64,000 nt of DNA from contig NC_079883.1 in NCBI RefSeq assembly GCF_029227915.1, forward strand, positions 558,001-622,000. The letters are read 5' to 3'. Under the pieces are notes generated by a model that was not told the DNA's origin, made no database searches, and saw only the letters and a program-made list of their open reading frames with translations. Both the position numbers and the translations under genes were made by a program. Positions 25,885-39,898 of this stretch are shown here, piece after piece. The first letter of the stretch is position 1. Every line of letters begins with the position of its first letter. Source of the stretch: Hydractinia symbiolongicarpus. Its lineage: Eukaryota; Cnidaria; Hydrozoa; Anthoathecata; Hydractiniidae.

Positions 25885-27102
25885 TAAAACGCATGAGACT
25901 TGTAGTTTTCAAAAATGTTTTCATTTTTGATAAGACGCTGAATAAAAGATGTTTAATCGCCGGCAAACGAAAACCCGCGATTTCCCGTAAATCCTGGACT
26001 CGGCCCGTATAGTCAAAAGTATACAAAGAAAGTACCCAGGGAGTAAACTCATTTCCTGAACGATTTTTTAAATTATTTTTTCACCACTAAAACGCATGAG
26101 ACTTGTAGTTTTCAAAAATGTTTTCATTTTTGATGAGACGCTGAATGAAAGAAGTTTAATCGCCGGCAAACGAAAACCCGCGATTTCCCGTAAATCCCGT
26201 GCTTGGCCCGTATAGTCGAGTATATACAAAGAAAGTACCCTGTGAGTACACTCATTTCCAGAACGATTTTTTAAATTATCTTTTCACCACTAAAACGCAT
26301 GAGACTTGTAGTCTTCAAAAATGTTTTCATTTTTGATTACACGCGGAATAAAAGAAGTTTAATCGCCGGCAAACGAAAACCCGCGATTTCCCGTAAATCC
26401 CGGACTCGGCCCGTATAGTCAAAAGTATACAAAGAAGATACCCAGGGAGTAAACTCATTTCCCGAACGATTTTTTAAATTATTATTTCACCACTAAAACG
26501 CATGAGACTTGTAGTTTTCAAAAATGTTTTCATTTTTGATAAGACGCTGAATAAAAGATGTTTAATCGCCGGCAAACGAAAACCCGCGATTTCCCGTAAA
26601 TCCTGGACTCGGCCCGTATAGTCAAAAGTATACAAAGAAAGTACCCAGGGAGTAAACTCATTTCCTGAACGATTTTTTAAATTATTTTTTCACCACTAAA
26701 ACGCATGAGACTTGTAGTTTTCAAAAATGTTTTCATTTTTGATGAGACGCTGAATGAAAGAAGTTTAATCGCCGGCAAACGAAAACCCGCGATTTCCCGT
26801 AAATCCCGTGCTTGGCCCGTATAGTCGAGTATATACAAAGAAAGTACCCTGTGAGTACACTCATTTCCAGAACGATTTTTTAAATTATCTTTTCACCACT
26901 AAAACGCATGAGACTTGTAGTCTTCAAAAATGTTTTCATTTTTGATTACACGCGGAATAAAAGAAGTTTAATCGCCGGCAAACGAAAACCCGCGATTTCC
27001 CGTAAATCCCGGACTCGGCCCGTATAGTCAAAAGTATACAAAGAAGATACCCAGGGAGTAAACTCATTTCCCGAACGATTTTTTAAATTATTTTTTCACC
27101 AC
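25885..27102. repeat. Tandem trimer duplication (2 x 609 bp)
   Basis: The rare variant GATTACACGCGG occurs at 26335 and 26944, and TTTCCTGAACG at about 26052 and 26661, both 609 bp apart (3 x 203). The copies stay aligned from about 25885/26494 and part near 27100, where the second copy enters the ACGTATGAGACTCG monomer. Confidence 0.85.
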
Positions 27103-29111
27103 TAAAACGTATGAGACTCGTAGTTTTCAAAAATGTTTTCATTTTTGATGAGACGCTGAATAAAAGAAGTTTAATCGCCGGCAAACGAAAACCCGCGATT
27201 TCCCGTAAATCCCGGACTCGGCCCGTATAGTCAAAAGTATACAAAGAAAGTACCCTGCGAGTAAACTCATTTTCAGAACGATTTTTTTAATTATCTTTTC
27301 ACCACTAAAACGCACGAGACTTGTAGTTTTCAAAAATGTTTTCATTTTTGATGAGACGCTGAATAAAAGAAGTTTAATCGCCGGCAAACAAAAACCCGCG
27401 ATTTCCCGTATATCCCGGACTCGGCCCGTATAGTCAAAAGTATACAAAGAAAGTACCCTGCGAGTAAACTCATTTCAAGAACGATTTTTTAAATTATCTT
27501 TTCACCACTAAAACGCACGAGACTTGTAGTTTTCAAAAATGTTTTCATTTTTGATGAGACGCTGATTAAAAGAAGTTTAATCGCCGGCAAACGAAAACCC
27601 GCGAATTCCCGTAAATCCCGGACTCGGCCCGTATAGTCAAAAGTATACAAAGAAAATACCCAGGGAGTAAACTCATTTCCAGAACGATTTTTTAAATTAT
27701 TTTTTCACCACTAAAACGCATGACACTTGTAGTTTTCAAAAATGTTTTCATTTTTGATGAGACGCTGAATAAAAGATGTTTAATCGCCGGCAAACGAAAA
27801 CCCGCGATTTCCCGTAAATCCCGGGCTTGGCCCGTATAGTCGGATATAAACAAAGAAATTACCCTGTGAGTAAACTCATTTCCAGAACGATTTTTTAAAT
27901 TATCTTTCCACCACTAAAACGCATGAGACTTGTAGTTTTTAAAAATGTTTTCATTTTTGATGAGACGCGAAATAAAAGAAGTTTAATCGCCGGCAAACGA
28001 AAACCTGCGATTTCTCGTAAATCCCGGGCTTGGCCCGTATAGTCGAATGTATACAAAGAAAGTACCCTGTGAGTAAACTCATTTCCCGAACGATTTTTTA
28101 AATTATTTTTTCACCACTAAAACGCATGAGACTTGTAGTTTTCAAAAATGTTTTCATTTTTGATGAGACGCTGAATGAAAGAAGTTTAATCGCCGGCAAA
28201 CGAAAACCCGCGATTTCCCGTAAATCCCGTGCTTGGCCGTATAGTCGAGTATATACAAAGAAAGTACCCTGTGAGTAAACTCATTTCCAGAACGATTTTT
28301 TAAATTATCTTTTCACCACTAAAACGCATGAGACTTGTAGTCTTCAAAAATGTTTTCATTTTTGATGAGACGCGGAATAAAAGAAGTTTAATCGCCGGCA
28401 AACGAAAACCCGCGATTTCCCGTAAATCCCGGTCTCCGCCCGTATAGTCAAAAGTATACAAAGAAAGTACCCTGCGAGTAAACTCATTTCCAGAACGATT
28501 TTTTAAATTATCTTTTCACCACTAAAACGCATGAGACTTGTAGTTTTCAAAAATGTTTTCATTTTTGATAAGACGCTGAATAAAAGATGTTTAATCGCCG
28601 GCAAACGAAAACCCGCGATTTCCCGTAAATCCTGGACTCGGCCCGTATAGTCAAAAGTATACAAAGAAAGTACCCAGGGAGTAAACTCATTTCCCGAACG
28701 ATTTTTTAAATTATTTTTTCACCACTAAAACGCATGAGACTTGTAGTTTTCAAAAATGTTTTCATTTTTGATAAGACGCAGAATAAAAGATGTTAATCGC
28801 CGGCAAACGAAAACCCGCGATTTCCCGTAAATCCCTTGCTTGGCCCGTATAGTCGAATGTATGCAAAGAAAGTACCCTGTGAGTAAACTCATTTCCCGAA
28901 CGATTTTTTAAATTATTTTTTCACCACTAAAACGCATGAGACTTGTAGTTTTCAAAAATGTTTTCATTTTTGATGAGACGCTGAATGAAAGAAGTTTAAT
29001 CGCCGGCAAACGAAAACCCGCGACTTCCCGTAAATCCCGTGCTTGGCCCGTATAGTCAAAAGTATACAAAGAAAGTACCCTGCGAGTAAACTCATTTCAA
29101 GAACTATTTTT
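27103..29111. repeat. Mixed satellite segment with first TCGGATATAAAC and GGCCGTATAG monomers
   Basis: About ten monomers with no gene. Two marker types of domain II appear here first: TCGGATATAAAC with AAATTACCC (27841), and CTTGGCCGTATAG with one C missing (near 28234). Roughly 27450-28530 matches 29070-30150 at an offset of 1622, but the following monomer differs (GATAAGACGCTG here, the TTTCTAG variant there). Confidence 0.8.
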
Positions 29112-32100
29112 TAAATTATCTTTTCACCACTAAAACGCACGAGACTTGTAGTTTTCAAAAATGTTTTCATTTTTGATGAGACGCTGAATAAAAGAAGTTT
29201 AATCGCCGGCAAACAAAAACCCGCGAATTCCCGTAAATCCCGGACTCGGCCCGTATAGTCAAAAGTATACAAAGAAAATACCCAGGGAGTAAACTCATTT
29301 CCAGAACGATTTTTTAAATTACCTTTTCACCACTAAAACGCATGACACTTGTAGTTTTCAAAAATGTTTTCATTTTTGATGAGACGCTGAATAAAAGATG
29401 TTTAATCGCCGGCAAACGAAAACCCGCGATTTCCCGTAAATCCCGGGCTTGGCCCGTATAGTTGGATATAAACAAAGAAATTACCCTGTGAGTAAACTCA
29501 TTTCCAGAACGATTTTTTAAATTATCTTTCCACCACTAAAACGCATGAGACTTGTAGTTTTCAAAAATGTTTTCATTTTTGATGAGACGCGAAATAAAAG
29601 AAGTTTAATCGCCGGCAAACGAAAACCTGCGATTTCCCGTAAATCCCGGGCTTGGCCCGTATAGTCGAATGTATACAAAGAAAGTACCCTGTGAGTAAAC
29701 TCATTTCCCGAACGATTTTTTAAATTATTTTTTCACCACTAAAACGCATGAGACTTGTAGTTTTCAAAAAGGTTTTCATTTTTGATGAGACGCTGAATGA
29801 AAGAAGTTTAATCGCCGGCAAACGAAAACCCGCGATTTCCCGTAAATCCCGTGCTTGGCCGTATAGTCGAGTATATACAAAGAAAGTACCCTGTGAGTAA
29901 ACTCATTTCCAGAACGATTTTTTAAATTATCTTTTCACCACTAAAACGCATGAGACTTGTAGTCTTTAAAAATGTTTTCATTTTTGATGAGACGCGGAAT
30001 AAAAGAAGTTTAATCGCCGGCAAACGAAAACCCGCGATTTCCCGTAAATCCCGGTCTCCGCCCGTATAGTCAAAAGTATACAAAGAAAGTACCCTGCGAG
30101 TAAACTCATTTCCAGAACGATTTTTTAAATTATCTTTTCACCACTAAAACGCACGAGACTTTCTAGTTTTCAAAAATGTTTTCATTCTTGATGAGACGCT
30201 GAATAAAAGAAGTTTAATCGCCGGCAAACGAAAACCCGCGATTTCCCGTAAATCCCGGACTCGGCCCGTATAGTCAAAAGTATACAAAGAAAGTACCCTG
30301 CGAGTAAACTAATTTCAAGAACGATTTTTTAAATTATCTTTTCACCACTAAAACGCACGAGACTTGTAGTTTTCAAAAATGTTTTCATTTTTGATGAGAC
30401 GCTGAATAAAAGAAGTTTAATGCCGGCAAACGAAAACCCGCGAATTCCCGTAAATCCCGCACTCGGCCCGTATAGTCAAAAGTATACAAAGAAGATACCC
30501 AGGGAGTAAACTCATTTCCAGAACGATTTTTTAAATTATCTTTTCACCACTAAAACGCATGAGACTTGTAGTTTTCAAAAATGTTTTCATTTTTGATAAG
30601 ACGCTGAATAAAAGATGTTTAATCGCCGGCAAACCAAAACCCGCGATTTCCCGTAAATCCTGGACTCGGCCCGTATAGTCAAAAGTATACAAAGAAAGTA
30701 CCCAGGGAGTAAACTTATTTCCCGAACGATTTTTTAAATTATTTTTTCACCACTAAAACGCATGAGACTTGTAGTTTTCAAAAATGTTTTCATTTTTGAT
30801 AAGACGCAGAATAAAAGATGTTAATCGCCGGCAAACGAAAACCCGCGATTTCCCGTAAATCCCGGGCTTGGCCCGTATAGTCGAATGCATGCAAAGAAAG
30901 TACCCTGTGAGTAAACTCATTTCCCAAACGATTTTTTAAATTATCTTTTCACCACTAAAACGCACGAGACTTGTAGTTTTCAAAAATGTTTTCATTTTTG
31001 ATGAGACGCTGAATAAAAGAAGTTTAATCGCCGGCAAACAAAAACCCGCGAATTCCCGTAAATCCCGGACTCGGCCCGTATAGTCAAAAGTATACAAAGA
31101 AAATACCCAGGGAGTAAACTCATTTCCAGAACGATTTTTTAAATTATCTTTTCACCACTAAAACGCATGACACTTGTAGTTTTCAAAAATGTTTTCATTT
31201 TTGATGAGACGCTGAATAAAAGATGTTTAATCGCCGGCAAACGAAAACCCGCGATTTCCCGTAAATCCCGGGCTTGGCCCGTATAGTCGGATATAAACAA
31301 AGAAATTACCCTGTGAGTAAACTCATTTCCAGAACGATTTTTTAAATTATCTTTCCACCACTAAAACGCATGAGACTTGTAGTTTTCAAAAATGTTTTCA
31401 TTTTTGATGAGACGCGAAATAAAAGAAGTTTAATCGCCGGCAAACGAAAACCTGCGATTTCCCGTAAATCCCGGGCTTGGCCCGTATAGTCGAATGTATA
31501 CAAAGAAAGTACCCTGTGAGTAAACTCATTTCCCGAACGATTTTTTAAATTATTTTTTCACCACTAAAACGCATGAGACTTGTAGTTTTCAAAAATGTTT
31601 TCATTTTTGATGAGACGCTGAATGAAAGAAGTTTAATCGCCGGCAAACGAAAACCCGATATTTCCCGTAAATCCCGTGCTTGGCCGTATAGTCGAGTATA
31701 TACAAAGAAAGTACCCTGTGAGTAAACTCATTTCCAGAACGATTTTTTAAATTATCTTTTCACCACTAAAACGCATGAGACTTGTAGTCTTTAAAAATGT
31801 TTTCATTTTTGATGAGACGCGGAATAAAAGAAGTTTAATCGCCGGCAAACGAAAACCCGCGATTTCCCGTAAATCCCGGTCTCCGCCCGTATAGTCAAAA
31901 GTATACAAAGAAAGTACCCTGCGTGTAAACTCATTTCCAGAACGATTTTTTAAATTATCTTTTCACCACTAAAACGCACGAGACTTTATAGTTTTCAAAA
32001 ATGTTTTCATTCTTGATGAGACGCTGAATAAAAGAAGTTTAATCGCCGGCAAACGAAAACCCGCGATTTCCCGTAAATCCCGGACTCGGCCCGTATAGTC

Positions 32101-32761
32101 AAAAGTATACAAAGAAAGTACCCTGCGAGTAAACTAATTTCAAGAACGATTTTTTAAATTATCTTTTCACCACTAAAACGCACGAGACTTGTAGTTTTCA
32201 AAAATGTTTTCATTTTTGATGAGACGCTGAATAAAAGAAGTTTAATGCCGGCAAACGAAAACCCGCGAATTCCCGTAAATCCCGCACTCGGCCCGTATAG
32301 TCAAAAGTATACAAAGAAGATACCCAGGGAGTAAACTCATTTCCAGAACGATTTTTTAAATTATCTTTTCACCACTAAAACGCATGAGACTTGTAGTTTT
32401 CAAAAATGTTTTCATTTTTGATAAGACGCTGAATAAAAGATGTTTAATCGCCGGCAAACCAAAACCCGCGATTTCCCGTAAATCCTGGACTCGGCCCGTA
32501 TAGTCAAAAGTATACAAAGAAAGTACCCAGGGAGTAAACTTATTTCCCGAACGATTTTTTAAATTATTTTTTCACCACTAAAACGCATGAGACTTGTAAT
32601 TTTCAAAAATGTTTTCATTTTTGATAAGACGCAGAATAAAAGATGTTAATCGCCGGCAAACGAAAACCCGCGATTTCCCGTAAATCCCGGGCTTGGCCCG
32701 TATAGTCGAATGTATGCAAAGAAAGTATCCTGTGAGTAAACTCATTTCCCAAACGATTTTT
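29112..32761. repeat. Tandem 9-monomer duplication (2 x 1825 bp)
   Basis: The two halves align at an offset of 1825, from about 29112/30937 to 30936/32761. Linked markers are the GGATATAAAC monomer (29464, 31289), CTTGGCCGTATAG, TAGTCTTTAAAAATG, the GACTTTCTAG / GACTTTATAG insertion variant (near 30160 and 31985), and TTTAATGCCGG with one C missing (TGCCGG at 30420 and 32246). The 1825 length equals 9 x 203 less 2, matching two 1-bp-short monomers per unit. Confidence 0.83.
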
Positions 32762-35640
32762 TAAATTATTTTTTCACCACTAAAACGCATGAGACTTGTA
32801 GTTTTCAAAAATGTTTTCATTTTTGATGAGACGCTGAATGAAAGAAGTTTAATCGCCGGCAAACGAAAACCCGCGATTTCCTGTAAATCCCGTGCTTGGC
32901 CCGTATAGTCGAGTATATACAAAGAAAGTACCCTGTGAGTACACTCATTTCCAGAACGATTTTTTTAATTATCTTTTCACCCTTAAAACGCACGAGACTT
33001 GTAGTTTTCAAAAATGTTTTCATTTTTGATGAGACGCTGAATAAAAGAAGTTTAATCGCCGGCAAACGAAAACCCGCGATTTCCCGTATATCCCGGACTC
33101 GGCCCGTATAGTCAAAAGTATACAAAGAAAGTACCCTGCGAGTAAACTCATTTCAAGAACGATTTTTTAAATTATCTTTTCACCACTAAAACGCACGAGA
33201 CTTGTAGTTTTCAAAAATGTTTTCATTTTTGATGAGACGCTGATTAAAAGAAGTTTAATCGCCGGCAAACGAAAACCCGCGAATTCCCGTAAATCCCGGA
33301 CTCGGCCCGTATAGTCAAAAGTATACAAAGAAAATACCCAGGGAGTAAACTCATTTCCAGAACGATTTTTTAAATTATCTTTTCACCACTAAAACGCATG
33401 ACACTTGTAGTTTTCAAAAATGTTTTCATTTTTGATGAGACGCTGAATAAAAGATGTTTAATCGCCGGCAAACGAAAACCCGCGATTTCCCGTAAATCCC
33501 GGGCTTGGCCCGTATAGTCGGATATAAACAAAGAAATTACCCTGTGAGTAAACTCATTTCCAGAACGATTTTTTAAATTATCTTTCCACCACTAAAACGC
33601 ATGAGACTTGTAGTTTTTAAAAATGTTTTCATTTTTGATGAGACGCGAAATAAAAGAAGTTTAATCGCCGGCAAACGAAAACCTGTGATTTCCCGTAAAT
33701 CCCGGGCTTGGCCCGTATAGTCGAATGTATACAAAGAAAGTACCCTGTGAGTAAACTCATTTCCCGAACGATTTTTTAAATTATCTTTCCACCACTAAAA
33801 CGCATGAGACTTGTAGTTTTTAAAAATGTTTTCATTTTTGATGAGACGCGAAATAAAAGAAGTTTAATCGCCGGCAAACGAAAACCTGTGATTTCCCGTA
33901 AATCCCGGGCTTGGCCCGTATAGTCGAATGTATACAAAGAAAGTACCCTGTGAGTAAACTCATTTCCCGAACGATTTTTTAAATTATTTTTTCACCACTA
34001 AAACGCATGAGACTTGTAGTTTTCAAAAATGTTTTCATTTTTGTTGAGACGCTGAATGAAAGAAGTTTAATCGCCGGCAAACGAAAACCCGCGATTTCCC
34101 GTAAATCCCGTGCTTGGCCGTATAGTCGAGTATATACAAAGAAAGTACCCTGTGAGTAAACTCATTTCCAGAACGATTTTTTAAATTATCTTTTCACCAC
34201 TAAAACGCATGAGACTTGTAGTCTTCAAAAATGTTTTCATTTTTGATGAGACGTGGAATAAAAGAAGTTTAATCGCCGGCAAACGAAAACCCGCGATTTC
34301 CCGTAAATCCCGGTCTCCGCCCGTATAGTCAAAAGTATACAAAGAAAGTACCCTGCGAGTAAACTCATTTCCAGAACGATTTTTTAAATTATCTTTTCAC
34401 CACTAAAACGCACGAGACTTGTAGTTTTCAAAAATGTTTTCATTTTTGATGAGACGCTGAATAAAAGAAGTTTAATCGCCGGCAAACGAAAACCCGCGAT
34501 TTCCCGTAAATCCCGGACTCGGCCCGTATAGTCAAAAGTATACAAAGAAAGTACCCTGCGAGTAAACTAATTTCAAGAACGATTTTTTAAATTATCTTTT
34601 CACCACTAAAACGCACGAGACTTGTAGTTTTCAAAAATGTTTTCATTTTTGATGAGACGCTGAATAAAAGAAGTTTAATGCCGGCAAACGAAAACCCGCG
34701 AATTCCCGTAAATCCCGCACTCGGCCCGTATAGTCAAAATTATACAAAGAAGATACCCAGGGAGTAAACTCATTTCCAGAACGATTTTTTAAATTATCTT
34801 TTCACCACTAAAACGCATGAGACTTGTAGTTTTCAAAAATGTTTTCATTTTTGATAAGACGCTGAATAAAAGATGTTTAATCGCCGGCAAACGAAAACCC
34901 GCGATTTCCCGTAAATCCTGGACTCGGCCCGTATAGTCAAAAGTATACAAAGAAAGTACCCAGGGAGTAAACTCATTTCCCGAACGATTTTTTAAATTAT
35001 TTTTTCACCACTAAAACGCATGAGACTTGTAGTTTTCAAAAATGTTTTCATTTTTGATAAGACGCAGAATAAAAGATGTTAATCGCCGGCAAACGAAAAC
35101 CCGCGATTTCCCGTAAATCCCGGGCTTGGCCCGTATAGTCGAATGTATGCAAAGAAAGTACCCTGTGAGTAAACTCATTTCCCGAACGATTTTTTAAATT
35201 ATTTTTTCACCACTAAAACGCATGAGACTTGTAGTTTTCAAAAATGTTTTCATTTTTGATGAGACGCTGAATGAAAGAAGTTTAATCGCCGGCAAACGAA
35301 AACCCGCGACTTCCCGTAAATCCCGTGCTTGGCCCGTATAGTCAAAAGTATACAAAGAAAGTACCCTGCGAGTAAACTCATTTCAAGAACTATTTTTTAA
35401 ATTATCTTTTCACCACTAAAACGCACGAGACTTGTAGTTTTCAAAAATGTTTTCATTTTTGATGAAACGCTGAATAAAAGATGTTTAATCGCCGGCAAAC
35501 GAAAACCCGCGATTTCCCGTAAATCCCGGGCTTGGCCCGTATAGTCGGATATAAACAAAGAAATTACCCTGTGAGTAAACTCATTTCCAGAACGATTTTT
35601 TAAATTATCTTTCCACCACTAAAACGCATGAGACTTGTAG
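31180..35640. repeat. Tandem 22-monomer unit, copy 1 (4461 bp)
   Basis: This aligns with the next segment at an offset of 4461 until about 33780 and 4258 thereafter. The step of 203 is a single extra monomer in this copy: 33581-33783 is repeated as 33784-33986, both carrying CTTTCCACC, CGCGAAATAAAAG and CCTGTGATTT. Past this step the alignment continues through TTTTTGTTGAGACGC (near 34042), CCGACTTCCCG-type tails and GATGAAACGC (35461). Confidence 0.85.
33581..33986. repeat. Single-monomer tandem duplication (2 x 203 bp)
   Basis: CTTTCCACC occurs at 33582 and 33785 and the two monomers share CGCGAAATAAAAG and CCTGTGATTT. The matching site near 38060 has one copy only, so this is a recent one-monomer gain in the left copy or a loss in the right copy. 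Confidence 0.88.
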
Positions 35641-38600
35641 TTTTCAAAAATGTTTTCATTTTTGATGAGACGCTGAATAAAAGATGTTTAATCGCCGGCA
35701 AACGAAAACCCGCGATTTCCCGTAAATCCCGGGCTTGGCCCGTATAGTCGGATATAAACAAAGAAATTACCCTGTGAGTAAACTCATTTCCAGAACGATT
35801 TTTTAAATTATCTTTCCACCACTAAAACGCATGAGACTTGTAGTTTTCAAAAATGTTTTCATTTTTGATGAGACGCGAAATAAAAGAAGTTTAATCGCCG
35901 GCAAACGAAAACCTGCGATTTCCCGTAAATCCCGGGCTTGGCCCGTATAGTCGAATGTATACAAAGAAAGTACCCTGTGAGTAAACTCATTTCCCGAACG
36001 ATTTTTTAAATTATTTTTTCACCACTAAAACGCATGAGACTTGTAGTTTTCAAAAATGTTTTCATTTTTGATGAGACGCTGAATGAAAGAAGTTTAATCG
36101 CCGGCAAACGAAAACCCGCGATTTCCCGTAAATCCCGTGCTTGGCCGTATAGTCGAGTATATACAAAGAAAGTACCCTGTGAGTAAACTCATTTCCAGAA
36201 CGATTTTTTAAATTATCTTTTCACCACTAAAACGCATGAGACTTGTAGTCTTTAAAAATGTTTTCATTTTTGATGAGACGCGGAATAAAAGAAGTTTAAT
36301 CGCCGGCAAACGAAAACCCGCGATTTCCCGTAAATCCCGGTCTCCGCCCGTATAGTCAAAAGTATACAAAGAAAGTACCCTGCGTGTAAACTCATTTCCA
36401 GAACGATTTTTTAAATTATCTTTTCACCACTAAAACGCACGAGACTTTATAGTTTTCAAAAATGTTTTCATTCTTGATGAGACGCTGAATAAAAGAAGTT
36501 TAATCGCCGGCAAACGAAAACCCGCGATTTCCCGTAAATCCCGGACTCGGCCCGTATAGTCAAAAGTATACAAAGAAAGTACCCTGCGAGTAAACTAATT
36601 TCAAGAACGATTTTTTAAATTATCTTTTCACCACTAAAACGCACGAGACTTGTAGTTTTCAAAAATGTTTTCATTTTTGATGAGACGCTGAATAAAAGAA
36701 GTTTAATGCCGGCAAACGAAAACCCGCGAATTCCCGTAAATCCCGCACTCGGCCCGTATAGTCAAAAGTATACAAAGAAGATACCCAGGGAGTAAACTCA
36801 TTTCCAGAACGATTTTTTAAATTATCTTTTCACCACTAAAACGCATGAGACTTGTAGTTTTCAAAAATGTTTTCATTTTTGATAAGACGCTGAATAAAAG
36901 ATGTTTAATCGCCGGCAAACCAAAACCCGCGATTTCCCGTAAATCCTGGACTCGGCCCGTATAGTCAAAAGTATACAAAGAAAGTACCCAGGGAGTAAAC
37001 TTATTTCCCGAACGATTTTTTAAATTATTTTTTCACCACTAAAACGCATGAGACTTGTAATTTTCAAAAATGTTTTCATTTTTGATAAGACGCAGAATAA
37101 AAGATGTTAATCGCCGGCAAACGAAAACCCGCGATTTCCCGTAAATCCCGGGCTTGGCCCGTATAGTCGAATGTATGCAAAGAAAGTATCCTGTGAGTAA
37201 ACTCATTTCCCAAACGATTTTTTAAATTATTTTTTCACCACTAAAACGCATGAGACTTGTAGTTTTCAAAAATGTTTTCATTTTTGATGAGACGCTGAAT
37301 GAAAGAAGTTTAATCGCCGGCAAACGAAAACCCGCGATTTCCTGTAAATCCCGTGCTTGGCCCGTATAGTCGAGTATATACAAAGAAAGTACCCTGTGAG
37401 TACACTCATTTCCAGAACGATTTTTTTAATTATCTTTTCACCCTTAAAACGCACGAGACTTGTAGTTTTCAAAAATGTTTTCATTTTTGATGAGACGCTG
37501 AATAAAAGAAGTTTAATCGCCGGCAAACGAAAACCCGCGATTTCCCGTATATCCCGGACTCGGCCCGTATAGTCAAAAGTATACAAAGAAAGTACCCTGC
37601 GAGTAAACTCATTTCAAGAACGATTTTTTAAATTATCTTTTCACCACTAAAACGCACGAGACTTGTAGTTTTCAAAAATGTTTTCATTTTTGATGAGACG
37701 CTGATTAAAAGAAGTTTAATCGCCGGCAAACGAAAACCCGCGAATTCCCGTAAATCCCGGACTCGGCCCGTATAGTCAAAAGTATACAAAGAAAATACCC
37801 AGGGAGTAAACTCATTTCCAGAACGATTTTTTAAATTATCTTTTCACCACTAAAACGCATGACACTTGTAGTTTTCAAAAATGTTTTCATTTTTGATGAG
37901 ACGCTGAATAAAAGATGTTTAATCGCCGGCAAACGAAAACCCGCGATTTCCCGTAAATCCCGGGCTTGGCCCGTATAGTCGGGTATAAACAAAGAAATTA
38001 CCCTGTGAGTAAACTCATTTCCAGAACGATTTTTTAAATTATCTTTCCACCACTAAAACGCATGAGACTTGTAGTTTTTAAAAATGTTTTCATTTTTGAT
38101 GAGACGCGAAATAAAAGAAGTTTAATCGCCGGCAAACGAAAACCTGTGATTTCCCGTAAATCCCGGGCTTGGCCCGTATAGTCGAATGTATACAAAGAAA
38201 GTACCCTGTGAGTAAACTCATTTCCCGAACGATTTTTTAAATTATTTTTTCACCACTAAAACGCATGAGACTTGTAGTTTTCAAAAATGTTTTCATTTTT
38301 GTTGAGACGCTGAATGAAAGAAGTTTAATCGCCGGCAAACGAAAACCCGCGATTTCCCGTAAATCCCGTGCTTGGCCGTATAGTCGAGTATATACAAAGA
38401 AAGTACCCTGTGAGTAAACTCATTTCCAGAACGATTTTTTAAATTATCTTTTCACCACTAAAACGCATGAGACTTGTAGTCTTCAAAAATGTTTTCATTT
38501 TTGATGAGACGTGGAATAAAAGAAGTTTAATCGCCGGCAAACGAAAACCCGCGATTTCCCGTAAATCCCGGTCTCCGCCCGTATAGTCAAAAGTATACAA

Positions 38601-39898
38601 AGAAAGTACCCTGCGAGTAAACTCATTTCCAGAACGATTTTTTAAATTATCTTTTCACCACTAAAACGCACGAGACTTGTAGTTTTCAAAAATGTTTTCA
38701 TTTTTGATGAGACGCTGAATAAAAGAAGTTTAATCGCCGGCAAACGAAAACCCGCGATTTCCCGTAAATCCCGGACTCGGCCCGTATAGTCAAAAGTATA
38801 CAAAGAAAGTACCCTGCGAGTAAACTAATTTCAAGAACGATTTTTTAAATTATCTTTTCACCACTAAAACGCACGAGACTTGTAGTTTTCAAAAATGTTT
38901 TCATTTTTGATGAGACGCTGAATAAAAGAAGTTTAATGCCGGCAAACGAAAACCCGCGAATTCCCGTAAATCCCGCACTCGGCCCGTATAGTCAAAATTA
39001 TACAAAGAAGATACCCAGGGAGTAAACTCATTTCCAGAACGATTTTTTAAATTATCTTTTCACCACTAAAACGCATGAGACTTGTAGTTTTCAAAAATGT
39101 TTTCATTTTTGATAAGACGCTGAATAAAAGATGTTTAATCGCCGGCAAACGAAAACCCGCGATTTCCCGTAAATCCTGGACTCGGCCCGTATAGTCAAAA
39201 GTATACAAAGAAAGTACCCAGGGAGTAAACTCATTTCCCGAACGATTTTTTAAATTATTTTTTCACCACTAAAACGCATGAGACTTGTAGTTTTCAAAAA
39301 TGTTTTCATTTTTGATAAGACGCAGAATAAAAGATGTTAATCGCCGGCAAACGAAAACCCGCGATTTCCCGTAAATCCCGGGCTTGGCCCGTATAGTCGA
39401 ATGTATGCAAAGAAAGTACCCTGTGAGTAAACTCATTTCCCGAACGATTTTTTAAATTATTTTTTCACCACTAAAACGCATGAGACTTGTAGTTTTCAAA
39501 AATGTTTTCATTTTTGATGAGACGCTGAATGAAAGAAGTTTAATCGCCGGCAAACGAAAACCCGCGACTTCCCGTAAATCCCGTGCTTGGCCCGTATAGT
39601 CAAAAGTATACAAAGAAAGTACCCTGCGAGTAAACTCATTTCAAGAACTATTTTTTAAATTATCTTTTCACCACTAAAACGCACGAGACTTGTAGTTTTC
39701 AAAAATGTTTTCATTTTTGATGAAACGCTGAATAAAAGATGTTTAATCGCCGGCAAACGAAAACCCGCGATTTCCCGTAAATCCCGGGCTTGGCCCGTAT
39801 AGTCGGATATAAACAAAGAAATTACCCTGTGAGTAAACTCATTTCCAGAACGATTTTTTAAATTATCTTTCCACCACTAAAACGCATGAGACTTGTAG
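35641..39898. repeat. Tandem 21-monomer unit, copy 2 (about 4258 bp)
   Basis: This is the second copy of the preceding unit with one monomer fewer. It carries the same linked rare variants (TTTATAG, TGTAATTTTC, CACCCTTAAAACG, TTTTTGTTGAG, CAAGAACTATTTT). A visible difference is TCGGGTATAAAC near 37980 against TCGGATATAAAC near 33520. It diverges near 39930 where the next monomer switches to a CCTGGACTCGG tail. Confidence 0.85.

Noticed and set aside
27139-27447. Reverse frames of 62-102 codons (also at 16328, 32817, 37278, 49358, 49966, 53084, 53822, 56940, 60170, 63436)
   Set aside because: These read through one or two monomers on the opposite strand, overlap the forward chance frames and repeat only because the DNA repeats. 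Their similarity is explained by segment duplication.
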